From contig WGMZ01000053.1 in assembly GCA_016124735.1 (NCBI GenBank), forward strand, positions 1 through 64,000: a DNA stretch of 64,000 nt. The letters are read 5' to 3'. Position numbers and translations under genes: made by a program. The notes below the pieces were generated by a model. The model had not been told where the DNA came from, made no database searches, and saw nothing but the letters and a program-made list of their open reading frames with translations. Positions 7,960 through 16,266 of this stretch are shown in pieces; position 1 is the first letter of the stretch, and every line of letters starts with the position of its first letter. The DNA is from Bacteroidota bacterium (lineage in GTDB: Bacteria > Bacteroidota > Bacteroidia > UBA8524).

Positions 7960-7967
7960 TATCTTTG
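7960..7967 (+). promoter_or_regulatory. -7 element (TATCTTTG) of rpe
   Basis: A perfect TAnnTTTG whose last base is 4 nt before the rpe ATG (7972). Transcription is therefore expected to begin at or beside the start codon. No -33 TTG is visible at the normal distance. That region is occupied by the 7-bp repeats. Confidence 0.6.
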
Positions 7968-7971
7968 CCGC

Positions 7972-8622
7972 ATGCATAAAATCGCTCCTTCTATACTGTC
8001 GGCAGACTTCGGAAATCTTCAGCGCGACATTGAAATGATCAATGCCAGTGATGCCGATTGGTTTCACGTAGACGTGATGGATGGTGTATTTGTACCCAAT
8101 ATTTCCTTTGGCTTTCCGGTAATGAAGGCCCTGCAAAAGCATGCACAAAAACCGCTGGATGTGCATTTGATGATTGTACAACCGGAACGTTACTTTCAGG
8201 AATTTAAAGATGCGGGTGCGGAAGTTTTGACCATTCACTATGAAGCGAGCACCCACCTTCATCGGAGCATTCATGCCATCAAAGATTTAGGAATGAAAGC
8301 CGGCGTAGCATTGAATCCGCATACTCCGGTATCCTTGCTGGAAGATACCTTAGCCGATATTGACCTCGTTATTCTGATGAGTGTGAATCCTGGTTTCGGC
8401 GGACAAAAATTCATCCAGAACACCTATAAAAAGGTTCAGCAACTCAAGGCGCTTCGCGAAAAAGTTGGCTCCGATACCTTGATCGAGATTGATGGGGGTG
8501 TAAGCACTTCAAATGCAGCCGAATTGGTAAAAACCGGAGCCGATGTGCTGGTAGCCGGTAATGCGGTTTTTGCATCCGGTGATCCAAAAGCGACCATCCA
8601 GCAACTAAAACAAAGCTCTTAA
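7972..8622 (+). CDS. rpe: Ribulose-phosphate 3-epimerase
   Basis: Interconverts ribulose 5-phosphate and xylulose 5-phosphate in the pentose phosphate pathway. 216 residues forming a TIM barrel. Signature stretches are SILSADFGNL at about 7-16, FHVDVMDGVFVPNISFG with the metal-binding His and Asp at about 35-51, DVHLMI at about 66-71, MSVNPGFGGQKFI near 140 and EIDGGVS near 174. Length and motif order are standard. The ATG at 7972 is only 4 nt from the -7 element, with no room for a ribosome-binding site. Confidence 0.96.
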   Translation: MHKIAPSILSADFGNLQRDIEMINASDADWFHVDVMDGVFVPNISFGFPVMKALQKHAQKPLDVHLMIVQPERYFQEFKDAGAEVLTIHYEASTHLHRSIHAIKDLGMKAGVALNPHTPVSLLEDTLADIDLVILMSVNPGFGGQKFIQNTYKKVQQLKALREKVGSDTLIEIDGGVSTSNAAELVKTGADVLVAGNAVFASGDPKATIQQLKQSS

Positions 8623-8652
8623 ACACTATTTTTACCGGCAACTCGTTTGCTA

Positions 8653-11124
8653 ATGGTACCCATGCAGCGTCGCAGCCTATTCCTGCTCTTCTTTATCCTT
8701 GGTGTTTTTGGCTTACAAGCACAAACGGCCACGCTATTCGGGACGGTTTTAGATTCGAATACCAATGAGCCATTGGGTTATGCCTATGTAACCGTCGATG
8801 GTTATAACAACCAAACGACCACCGACGCAAAGGGCAATTACCAAATTCTGGTGCCACCAAACAGGGAATTAAAAATCTACTATACTTACCTGGGAAAGAA
8901 TAAGCTTATCATCGTTCAGCCACTTGAACCCGGAGAAAAGAAGCGCATCGATGTCCGGATTCAAACGACTTTCAATACCAAAGAATTTCAAGTCAACGGA
9001 CGACAAGGAAGAGAAACACCCAATGTGGTTTATATCCGCCCCAAAGAGGCCAAACGGATACCCGGACCGAGTGGAAATATTGAGAACATCATCAAAACAT
9101 TACCTGGCGTTACCGGGAACAATGAGTTATCCTCCGGGTTCAATGTACGCGGCGGTAATTACGACGAGAACCTCATCTATGTCAATGATATTGAAATTTA
9201 CCGGCCGCAACTGATTCGCCAGGGACAACAAGAAGGACAAAGCTTTATCAATCCGGATTTGGTAGACAATATCGCCTTTTCTGCAGGCGGCTTTCAGGCA
9301 AAATATGGAGATAAAATGTCGTCGGTACTCGACGTAAAATACCGCGAACCCGACAGCTTCGCCGCAGGGGTAAAAGCCAGTTTATTGGGCACCCGCGTCT
9401 TTGTTGAAAATAAGATAGGTCCGCGTTTTCGTTACAGCATTGGTTCACGCTACCGAAGCAATGCTTACCTCTTTGGAACACTGGATGTTCAGGGAAATTA
9501 CAAGCCCCGGTTTATGGACATCCAAACGTATATGTCGTACGACATTACGAGCAAACTGCGCTTGAGCTTTCTGGGTGGCATCATGCAGAACCAATACCGT
9601 TTTGTTCCGCAAAGCCAGACCACTTCCTTCGGAACCGTCACAGAGGCACTGCAGCTCACCGTTTACTTCAATGGAGGTGAATTAATGCAGTACACCACCA
9701 GTACAAATGCGATGACGCTTCGCTATGCCCGGTCCAAATATTTTACGGTTCGTGTGATTGGCTCCATGATTACGAGCGACGAAAGAGAATTCTATACAGA
9801 TGAAGGTGCTTACCGCCTGGATGAACTGGATAAAGATTTAGGCTCTTCCACTTTTGGTCAGGCGAAATTCAATCGGGGAGCGGGTTACTTTATCAATCAC
9901 GCCCGAAACGAGTTGCAGGTAAGAGTATACACTGGAGCAGTAAAAGCCCGCTATACCAAAGATGTCTGGGACATTGATTACGGTGTTCAAATTCGTAATG
10001 AGAACATTCACGACCGACTCAACGAATGGGTCTATAACGATTCCGTAGGTTATTCTGTACCCGTCAACCAGGGAGATTCTTTGTTCCTCTATTCGACCAT
10101 CCGAAGTAAAAACGCCTTGAACTCCGTGCGCTATTCCGGCTATGTGCAGCAGAACTGGAGCTTGAATAAAGACCTGAACATGATACTGAATACCGGAATT
10201 CGAGCGCAATACTGGACGCTGAACCAACAAACCATTGTGAGTCCACGTTTCCAATTTTCTTTTGAGCCCAACAAGGCCTGGAATAACCAGGATAGCCTTC
10301 CCGACTCGCTTCGGAAAAAAGATGTGCTCTTCAAAGCTTCCTTTGGGGTATACAATCAACCTCCTTTCTACCGCGAGATGCGGGACTTGCAAGGCACGGT
10401 CCATACCAAGCTGCAAGCTCAGCAAGCGATTCATTATGTAGTGGGGACCGATTTCTACTTCAAGATGTGGGACCGCGCTTTTAAGTTTACTGGTGAACTC
10501 TACTATAAAAAGCTGAATTACCTCGATCCTTACCTCTTCGAGAATGTGCGGATTCGCTATTATGGCACCAATAGCTCTCAGGGTTACGCCACAGGTATTG
10601 ACACCAGAGTGAATGGCGAATTTGTTAAAGGACTGGAGTCCTGGTTCAGCTTATCGGTAATGCAAACCAAAGAGAAGATTACCTATACCAATGAGGACGG
10701 GGTTCAGGTGACAACACCCTATTTGCGGAGACCTACCGATCAGCGCGTGACACTAGGCGTATTTTTTCAGGATGAATTGGCCAAATGGCCCGATTACAAA
10801 GTATTCCTGAATTTAATCGTTGGATCAGGAATGCCTTATTTCCTAACCGGACAATACCGTTACACCGATCAATACAAGATTCCACCCTACCGCCGTCTGG
10901 ATATTGGCTTTTCAAAAAGTTTAATAGATGATGACCACCGTCCGAAGAAAAAACGTTGGCGGATGATTGACGAAGCATACATTACGCTGGACGTATTCAA
11001 TATTCTTGGCGTTAACAACGTGGCATCTTATCTCTGGGTTCGCGATGTGAGCGGACGTACCTATGCCGTTCCTAATTATCTGACTTCCCGTCGGATAAAT
11101 TTGAATCTCGTTGTGAAAATTTAA
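8653..11124 (+). CDS. TonB-dependent outer membrane receptor with carboxypeptidase-like regulatory domain
   Basis: About 823 residues. A signal peptide (RRSLFLLFFILGVFGLQAQ) is followed by a carboxypeptidase-D-like regulatory domain (about 25-110, with GTVLDSNTNEPLGYAYVTV). Next come a plug domain (about 120-240, NIENIIKTLPGV and GFNVRGGNYDENLIYVND) and a C-terminal beta barrel ending in an aromatic-poor strand LNLVVKI. It imports an unknown ligand using energy from TonB-ExbBD. No SusD-like lipoprotein follows, so it is not a classical polysaccharide-utilisation pair. ATGs at 8653 and 8662 both precede the signal peptide. The frame also opens from a TTG at 8647, which I reject. The last 53 bp overlap the convergent small gene. 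Confidence 0.9.
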   Translation: MVPMQRRSLFLLFFILGVFGLQAQTATLFGTVLDSNTNEPLGYAYVTVDGYNNQTTTDAKGNYQILVPPNRELKIYYTYLGKNKLIIVQPLEPGEKKRIDVRIQTTFNTKEFQVNGRQGRETPNVVYIRPKEAKRIPGPSGNIENIIKTLPGVTGNNELSSGFNVRGGNYDENLIYVNDIEIYRPQLIRQGQQEGQSFINPDLVDNIAFSAGGFQAKYGDKMSSVLDVKYREPDSFAAGVKASLLGTRVFVENKIGPRFRYSIGSRYRSNAYLFGTLDVQGNYKPRFMDIQTYMSYDITSKLRLSFLGGIMQNQYRFVPQSQTTSFGTVTEALQLTVYFNGGELMQYTTSTNAMTLRYARSKYFTVRVIGSMITSDEREFYTDEGAYRLDELDKDLGSSTFGQAKFNRGAGYFINHARNELQVRVYTGAVKARYTKDVWDIDYGVQIRNENIHDRLNEWVYNDSVGYSVPVNQGDSLFLYSTIRSKNALNSVRYSGYVQQNWSLNKDLNMILNTGIRAQYWTLNQQTIVSPRFQFSFEPNKAWNNQDSLPDSLRKKDVLFKASFGVYNQPPFYREMRDLQGTVHTKLQAQQAIHYVVGTDFYFKMWDRAFKFTGELYYKKLNYLDPYLFENVRIRYYGTNSSQGYATGIDTRVNGEFVKGLESWFSLSVMQTKEKITYTNEDGVQVTTPYLRRPTDQRVTLGVFFQDELAKWPDYKVFLNLIVGSGMPYFLTGQYRYTDQYKIPPYRRLDIGFSKSLIDDDHRPKKKRWRMIDEAYITLDVFNILGVNNVASYLWVRDVSGRTYAVPNYLTSRRINLNLVVKI

Positions 11125-11401
11125 CGCGCCATTCGGCTTTTTTCCGCATCCTTTCCAATACCTGATCGGCCAATTCCCGGTAGAGATTCTCTCCTTCCAT
11201 ACTCACAAGCGCCATTCCCAGCAAACTTTCGTTCAAATCAATCCGGTAGAAAATACTTTTAAGAAGAATGGGATTGTTCTCAAGAAGGTATCCAATTCTT
11301 TCTGCCAGCTGGTCCCTGACCGGGATTGATTGATTCATCTCCAAATCAAAATTCTGCACCACCAGCTCCGCTGTGGCTTTTTCGAGTTTTTCCTCCATCA
11401 T
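11072..11401 (-). CDS. Small conserved-looking protein of unknown function
   Basis: 109 residues, mostly helical and charged: an N-terminal helix (EEKLEKATAELVVQNFDLEM), then DQLAERIGYLLENNPILLKSIFYRIDLNES and a lysine/arginine-rich tail. No signal peptide, membrane segment or known motif. The NP.LL.SIFYRID pattern resembles small Bacteroidota proteins of unknown role, from memory only. Its last 17 codons are antisense to the 3' end of the TonB-dependent receptor gene. Two adjacent ATGs begin the frame. A short CAAATTTG, a weak -7 match, lies 3 nt upstream. Real gene likely, function unknown. Confidence 0.6.
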   Translation of the reverse strand: MMEEKLEKATAELVVQNFDLEMNQSIPVRDQLAERIGYLLENNPILLKSIFYRIDLNESLLGMALVSMEGENLYRELADQVLERMRKKAEWRVKFSQRDSNLSDGKSDN

Positions 11402-11564
11402 CTACAAATTTGAGTATTTCCAGGTGAATGGTTTTCAGGAAACAAATTGAATTTCACAGATGCCTGTTTCAGTGAGTTCTTCAATTGCATAGAAATCAGT
11501 TTATCAGATAGATTCTAAATAAGAATCCCTTCTCTACTTGCTCGGAATTGACTGGAGAAAAAGC

Positions 11565-11572
11565 TAAATTTG
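11565..11572 (+). promoter_or_regulatory. -7 element (TAAATTTG) of the aconitase gene
   Basis: A perfect TAnnTTTG ending 33 nt before the ATG at 11606. It overlaps the start of the longer open frame (11570), which rules out that upstream start for this promoter. No clear TTG lies at 19-21 nt upstream. Confidence 0.55.
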
Positions 11573-11605
11573 CGCTCCCTCGACAACACGAGAATAATAC
11601 TGATT

Positions 11606-13873
11606 ATGGTTTTTGATTTAGATATGATAAAAGCGGTGTACAGCCGCTTCCCCGAGCGGATCGAAGCCGCCAGAAAAGTGGTGGGTCGCCCGCTAACCTT
11701 AGCTGAAAAAATTCTTTACGCCCATTTATGGGATGGAAGTGCCTCTTCGGCCTACGAAAGAGGAAAATCTTATGTGGACTTTGCTCCGGATCGTGTGGCT
11801 ATGCAAGACGCAACCGCCCAAATGGCTTTGCTTCAATTCATGCAAGCGGGTCGTCCGAAAGTAGCCGTGCCATCCACCGTGCATTGCGATCACTTGATTA
11901 CTGCACAGGTTGGTGCCGATAAGGACTTGCAAGTGGCAACCACCGAAAGCAAGGAGGTATACGACTTCCTGGCTTCCGTTTCCAATAAATATGGCATCGG
12001 CTTCTGGAAACCCGGCGCAGGTATCATTCACCAGGTAGTATTAGAAAACTATGCTTTCCCGGGTGGTATGATGATAGGAACCGACTCCCACACGGTGAAT
12101 GCCGGCGGATTGGGAATGGTTGCGATTGGCGTGGGTGGTGCAGATGCCTGCGACGTAATGGCCGGATTACCATGGGAACTGAAATTCCCTAAACTGATTG
12201 GCGTGAAGCTAACAGGAAAACTGAATGGTTGGGCTTCGGCTAAAGATATCATCTTAAAAGTAGCCGGAATTCTTACCGTGAAAGGAGGAACGGGTGCAAT
12301 TGTGGAATACTTCGGCGAAGGCGCAACCAGCCTGAGCTGCACCGGAAAAGGCACCATCTGCAATATGGGTGCTGAGATTGGAGCGACAACATCTACCTTC
12401 GGCTACGACGAAAGCATGGAGCGATATCTCCGTGCAACAGGACGGGCTGATGTAGCCGATTTGGCAAACGGAATTAAAGCTCATCTGACCGGAGATGCGG
12501 AAGTGCACTCCAATCCTGAGCAATATTTCGATCAGGTGATCGAGATTGATTTAAACACCCTGGAACCTCATTTGAACGGACCTTTTACTCCGGATTTGGC
12601 TACACCTATTTCTCAGATGAAAGAGGTAGCTGCTAAAAATGGCTGGCCCTTGAAAGTAGAAGTAGGTTTGATTGGCTCCTGCACCAATTCCTCTTACGAG
12701 GACATCAGCCGGGCGGTGAGTCTGGCACAACAGGTGGCAGATAAAAATCTGAAAACAAAATCCGAGTTCACCATCACTCCTGGCTCGGAGCAGGTGCGCT
12801 TTACCATCGAACGCGACGGATTCCTGGATGTATTTGATAAAATTGGCGCGAAAGTTTTTGCCAATGCCTGCGGACCATGTATAGGTATGTGGAACCGGGT
12901 GGGTGCTGAAAAGCAAGAGAAGAACACCATCGTTCATTCTTTCAATCGAAACTTTGCAAAACGTGCGGATGGAAACCCGAATACCTTTGCCTTTGTAGGT
13001 TCCCCTGAACTGGTAACAGCAATTGCCATTTCCGGAGATTTGGGCTTTAACCCAATGACAGACACCCTGATTAACGAAAATGGCGAACAGGTAAAACTGG
13101 ATCCGCCAACCGGACATGAATTGCCAGCCAAAGGGTTTGCAGTGGATGATCCGGGATATCAGGCTCCAGCAGCCGATGGTTCCGGTGTTCAGGTAATCGT
13201 GAATCCTGACTCTAAGCGCCTGCAACTGCTCGAGCCTTTTGCTGCCTGGGAAGGGAAAGATCTTACCGGATTGAAACTCCTGATCAAAGCAAAAGGAAAA
13301 TGTACCACCGATCATATTTCAATGGCAGGTCCATGGTTGAAGTTCCGTGGTCATCTCGATAATATTTCCAATAACCTCCTGATTGGTGCGGTGAATTATT
13401 TTAACGACGAAACCAATAAGGTGAAAAGCCAAATTCATGGAGTATATGGTGCAGTGCCGGATGTTCAGCGCGCCTACAAAGCCGCAGGTATCGGAACCAT
13501 TGTTGTTGGCGACGAGAACTATGGAGAGGGTTCATCCCGTGAACATGCGGCGATGGAACCCCGTCATTTGGGAGTTCGTGCAGTGTTGGTGAAATCTTTT
13601 GCTCGCATCCACGAAACTAACCTGAAGAAACAAGGAATGTTGGCGCTCACTTTTGCTAATCCTTCGGATTACGACAAAATTCGTGAAGATGATGATATCG
13701 ATATCATCGGACTGACTTCCTTCGCACCGGGCGAGCAGTTGAAAGTAGTACTTAATCATACAGATGGTACCATGGAAACCATCCTGGTAAACCATAGCTA
13801 CAATGAACAGCAAATTGAATGGTTCAAGGCAGGTGCTGCATTGAACATCATTCGTAAGAATACCGGTGCTTAA
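11606..13873 (+). CDS. Aconitate hydratase, mitochondrial type
   Basis: Isomerises citrate to isocitrate in the TCA cycle through a [4Fe-4S] cluster. From the ATG at 11606 it is 755 residues. Cluster cysteines are in [14 protein letters not shown] and in [12 protein letters not shown]. The swivelling C-terminal domain carries [19 protein letters not shown] with the substrate-binding SSRE. Sequence style and length match the mitochondrial-type aconitase found in Bacteroidota, not the ~900-residue AcnA. The frame opens at a TTG 12 codons earlier, inside the promoter, so the ATG is preferred. It pairs metabolically with the eukaryote-type isocitrate dehydrogenase at 51 kb. Confidence 0.95.
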   Translation: MVFDLDMIKAVYSRFPERIEAARKVVGRPLTLAEKILYAHLWDGSASSAYERGKSYVDFAPDRVAMQDATAQMALLQFMQAGRPKVAVPSTVHCDHLITAQVGADKDLQVATTESKEVYDFLASVSNKYGIGFWKPGAGIIHQVVLENYAFPGGMMIGTDSHTVNAGGLGMVAIGVGGADACDVMAGLPWELKFPKLIGVKLTGKLNGWASAKDIILKVAGILTVKGGTGAIVEYFGEGATSLSCTGKGTICNMGAEIGATTSTFGYDESMERYLRATGRADVADLANGIKAHLTGDAEVHSNPEQYFDQVIEIDLNTLEPHLNGPFTPDLATPISQMKEVAAKNGWPLKVEVGLIGSCTNSSYEDISRAVSLAQQVADKNLKTKSEFTITPGSEQVRFTIERDGFLDVFDKIGAKVFANACGPCIGMWNRVGAEKQEKNTIVHSFNRNFAKRADGNPNTFAFVGSPELVTAIAISGDLGFNPMTDTLINENGEQVKLDPPTGHELPAKGFAVDDPGYQAPAADGSGVQVIVNPDSKRLQLLEPFAAWEGKDLTGLKLLIKAKGKCTTDHISMAGPWLKFRGHLDNISNNLLIGAVNYFNDETNKVKSQIHGVYGAVPDVQRAYKAAGIGTIVVGDENYGEGSSREHAAMEPRHLGVRAVLVKSFARIHETNLKKQGMLALTFANPSDYDKIREDDDIDIIGLTSFAPGEQLKVVLNHTDGTMETILVNHSYNEQQIEWFKAGAALNIIRKNTGA

Positions 13874-13895
13874 TTTCTAAGCATCAAATTATACG

Positions 13896-13923
13896 AAAGG
13901 CCGCTCTTTGAGTGGCCTTTTTT
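13896..13923 (+). terminator. Intrinsic terminator of the aconitase gene
   Basis: Stem AAAGGCCGCTC / GAGTGGCCTTT with loop TTT, followed by a run of T to 13923, 23 nt after the stop codon. Confidence 0.85.
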
Positions 13924-13996
13924 ATTACCGGTCCTCGAGCCAGTCAAAGGGACTCCCTTCAATGTCACCTCGACTAAGCTCAGTGAATTTGAACCC

Positions 13997-14062
13997 AACT
14001 GCTCTGTCCCTCTGGAGAGGGACTCCGTAGCTTTTATCCCAAAATATCCATAGGCAGGGTGT
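13997..14062. repeat. 66-bp direct repeat, copy 1
   Basis: Begins AACTGCTCTGTCCCTC and ends CAGGGTGT. It contains an imperfect palindrome around TCTGGAGA. It differs from copy 2 at a few positions, mainly in the last 20 bp. Confidence 0.85.
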
Positions 14063-14121
14063 GTTTATTCCCTCAGCCATTAAAATTAGGCAACCCCTCC
14101 GGTGTCTGATTCAACGAACCT

Positions 14122-14187
14122 AACTGCTCTGTCCCTCTCGAGAGGGACTCCATAGCTTTTATCCCAAAATAACTTTAGGTAGGGTGT
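14122..14187. repeat. 66-bp direct repeat, copy 2
   Basis: The same 66-bp unit, 125 bp after copy 1. Its centre is a perfect 18-bp palindrome, GTCCCTCTCGAGAGGGAC. Copy 1 has one changed base in it. The two copies look like members of a dispersed palindromic family and not a gene duplication. Confidence 0.85.
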
Positions 14188-14206
14188 CGTTGTTTCTTCA
14201 CCCAAC

Positions 14207-14235
14207 AAAAAAGGCGACCATTGGCCACCTTTAAA
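14207..14235 (-). terminator. Intrinsic terminator of the Bax-inhibitor-1 gene
   Basis: On the minus strand AAAGGTGGCC, loop AATG, GTCGCCTTT followed by six T. It lies about 55 nt after the stop of the leftward gene. Confidence 0.75.
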
Positions 14236-14289
14236 TGGAAATCCGCAGGGCTTGTGCAGATTTCCACTCTCCCTTAGTGTCGTGTGGGA

Positions 14290-14991
14290 CTATCTTCTAT
14301 CGCCCAAAATTCTGAGCAACATAATGAAGAGGTTTATAAAGTCTAAGTATAAAGTTAGAGCGCCCATAATGGCGCCTTTGCGCTCGGCTTCGCCTTCGAG
14401 GCCAATTCCACTGAGCTGTTTGATTTTTTGCGTGTCATATGCGGTCAATCCTGTGAACACCAGGACGCCAACGTAGGAGATGATCCAGTACAGCGCTTCA
14501 TTTTGGGCGAACCAATTGACAACAGAGGCGATGATAATTCCGATTAGTGCCATGTACATGATATTGCCCAAAGAGGTCAGATCCTTCTTCGTGAAATATC
14601 CGTAGGCGCTCATGGCACCGAAAGTCAAAGAGGTAATAAAAAAGGTGCTGGAGATAGATGCCGATGTATACACCACAAAAAGAATGGACAACGTAAGACC
14701 GTTCAACAAAGAGTAGGCTACAAACATGGCGGTTACCGCGGCAGCAGAGAGTTTATTGATTCTTGCAGAGATGATAAACACCAACGCCAGTTCGCCAATC
14801 ATCAAGCCGAAGAACATTCCCCGGTTCATTACGATGGCTTCCAGCAACTGCTGACTTTGGGCCACATACCAAGCTGTGATGCCGGTAATCAAAAGGGCAA
14901 TACCCATCCAAGCATATACCTTGGACATAAAACTGGCCTGTTCGGCCTTCACTTCCTCCTGCGTTAAGGAGAATTGATTCAGACTATTCAT
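14290..14991 (-). CDS. Bax inhibitor-1 / YccA family membrane protein
   Basis: 233 residues with seven hydrophobic helices spread from about 27 to 230, the hallmark of the BI-1/TMBIM family. Family-typical spots are SFMSKVYAWMGIALLITGITA near the N terminus and TAYDTQKIKQL near 185. Members are pH-sensitive calcium-leak channels or protease-associated inner-membrane proteins in bacteria (YccA binds FtsH). The exact role here is unknown. It is a single-gene unit with its own terminator. The polar N terminus (NSLNQFSLTQEEVKAEQ) would face the cytoplasm. Confidence 0.88.
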   Translation of the reverse strand: MNSLNQFSLTQEEVKAEQASFMSKVYAWMGIALLITGITAWYVAQSQQLLEAIVMNRGMFFGLMIGELALVFIISARINKLSAAAVTAMFVAYSLLNGLTLSILFVVYTSASISSTFFITSLTFGAMSAYGYFTKKDLTSLGNIMYMALIGIIIASVVNWFAQNEALYWIISYVGVLVFTGLTAYDTQKIKQLSGIGLEGEAERKGAIMGALTLYLDFINLFIMLLRILGDRR

Positions 14992-15082
14992 ATTGGAATT
15001 AAATCTAGCTTATTACTGGGAAATAATCATCTAAAAGTTTGCCGAAATACAATGACTGCCAAAATATGGCGTTATTGAAGGT

Positions 15083-16210
15083 GTGAAACTAAAACTTACT
15101 TTAATATTCTTGATCTATGGCCTTTCCCTTCAGGCCCAATTAGACAAAAAGGCAGTACGCCAACTCGAAAAAGCAGCACGATTTGTGCCCGCCGGCACTG
15201 TGCGCATATCTATGAATGAGTCATCCAGCAGTTCTTCTGGAGATTCCCTTTTTGGCAGTCTGGGCCCGGCAGATACCAATGGTTGGGCCGCCTATTATGT
15301 GAATCTGGAAGGGGCATGGCAGGCGCCACCCATTAATTCTCCATTAGGAATTAGGGTTCAACCTAATCCATCTGTTCAAATAAAGATTGAAAATATTCGG
15401 ATGAGTGCCTCTGAAGTGAGCAACAAAGAGTACCGTCAATTTGTCGAATGGACCCGAATCCATCATCCGGAAAATATTCAGGACGCTCTGGTAGACAGTC
15501 AGGCATGGCTTCAGGTAGGAACATATAATGGACCAATCATGCGCTATTACCACAGCCATAATGCATATGATAACTATCCTGCTGTCAATATTAGTCATGA
15601 ACAGGCCCGGCACTACCTCGCCTGGCTAACGGAGCAATACAACCAAAGTCCAAAACGGAAATATAAAAAAGTGATCTTCCGCCTGCCCACTGAAGCCGAG
15701 TGGATGTATGCCTGGTTAGGAGGTTATAATTCGATTCAGGCATCACATCATGAATCCTACCGAAACAAAAACGGACAAATTGTGGCCAATTTCCGAAGGG
15801 TAATGGATGGGGAAATGATCAAAATGCAGCATGGTGCTTTCGTAGAATTTTCCGAACCATCATTGAATTATACGAACACCTCAATACGCCAACAAACTTC
15901 GCCCGACAGCCTGACAGATACCTTTCGGTATAAACCAAATATTGTACTTAGAATTGGCACCGGCAGTTATTATGGAAATGAGGGAATATACACGACCCCC
16001 TCAATTAGCTATTGGCCCAACCCCTATGGCCTTTACAATATGTCGGGCAATGTAGCAGAGTTCGTCCAGACCGAAGGCATCGCTAAAGGCGGCCATTGGA
16101 ATACCACTGGGTTCTACCTGATGGGGAATTCGAGGGAAACCTATCTCGGCGAAAAATCTGCTTCCCCCACCCGCGGATTCCGTTGGGTCATGGAGGTGAT
16201 TGAAGAATAA
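15083..16210 (+). CDS. Secreted FGE/SUMF1-fold protein without catalytic cysteines
   Basis: 375 residues. A signal peptide (LTLIFLIYGLSLQAQ) and a serine-rich linker (about 48-55) precede a formylglycine-generating-enzyme-type fold: EVSNKEYRQFVEW, YDNYPAVNISHEQARHYLAWL, FRLPTEAEWMYA, LYNMSGNVAEFV and TRGFRWV. There is no cysteine anywhere in the protein, so oxygenase activity of the FGE kind is impossible. It resembles the non-catalytic gliding/T9SS proteins GldJ and GldK in fold but has no lipobox. It starts with GTG at 15083, the only start in front of the signal peptide. A structural or ligand-binding envelope role is inferred. Confidence 0.82.
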   Translation: MKLKLTLIFLIYGLSLQAQLDKKAVRQLEKAARFVPAGTVRISMNESSSSSSGDSLFGSLGPADTNGWAAYYVNLEGAWQAPPINSPLGIRVQPNPSVQIKIENIRMSASEVSNKEYRQFVEWTRIHHPENIQDALVDSQAWLQVGTYNGPIMRYYHSHNAYDNYPAVNISHEQARHYLAWLTEQYNQSPKRKYKKVIFRLPTEAEWMYAWLGGYNSIQASHHESYRNKNGQIVANFRRVMDGEMIKMQHGAFVEFSEPSLNYTNTSIRQQTSPDSLTDTFRYKPNIVLRIGTGSYYGNEGIYTTPSISYWPNPYGLYNMSGNVAEFVQTEGIAKGGHWNTTGFYLMGNSRETYLGEKSASPTRGFRWVMEVIEE

Positions 16211-16241
16211 ACGGGGGATTTTTTTTACCCCCGGCAAAAAC

Positions 16242-16249
16242 TAAATTTG
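16242..16249 (+). promoter_or_regulatory. -7 element (TAAATTTG) of purL
   Basis: A perfect TAnnTTTG, 17 nt before the purL ATG and directly after a GGGGG/CCCCC hairpin (16212-16233, loop ATTTTTTTTA) that closes the previous gene. Confidence 0.6.
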
Positions 16250-16266
16250 CAGCGAATTCAAATCAC

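Larger units (their letters stand above)
13924..14204. other. Non-coding stretch with dispersed-repeat remains
   Basis: Together with the flanking terminators this is the longest gap in the window (13874-14289, 416 bp). No reading frame looks coding. It holds two 66-bp direct repeats (13997-14062 and 14122-14187). Ahead of them is a stretch around 13961-13985 (TGTCACCTCGACTAAGCTC) of a style often seen as dispersed intergenic repeats in Bacteroidota. I see no gene or RNA here. Confidence 0.6.

Noticed and set aside
8653-11124. SusC/SusD polysaccharide-utilisation locus
   Set aside because: The TonB-dependent receptor is not followed by a SusD-like lipoprotein or glycoside hydrolases. The downstream genes are unrelated.
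12551-13315. 254-codon open frame on the minus strand inside the aconitase gene
   Set aside because: It is antisense to conserved aconitase sequence, its translation shows no family motif or sensible composition, and no promoter leads to it. A by-product of the coding strand.
13874-14289. CRISPR array or small RNA in the long gap after aconitase
   Set aside because: Only two repeat copies, 66 bp long, with unequal surroundings. No array periodicity and no stable RNA pattern beyond the two terminators.
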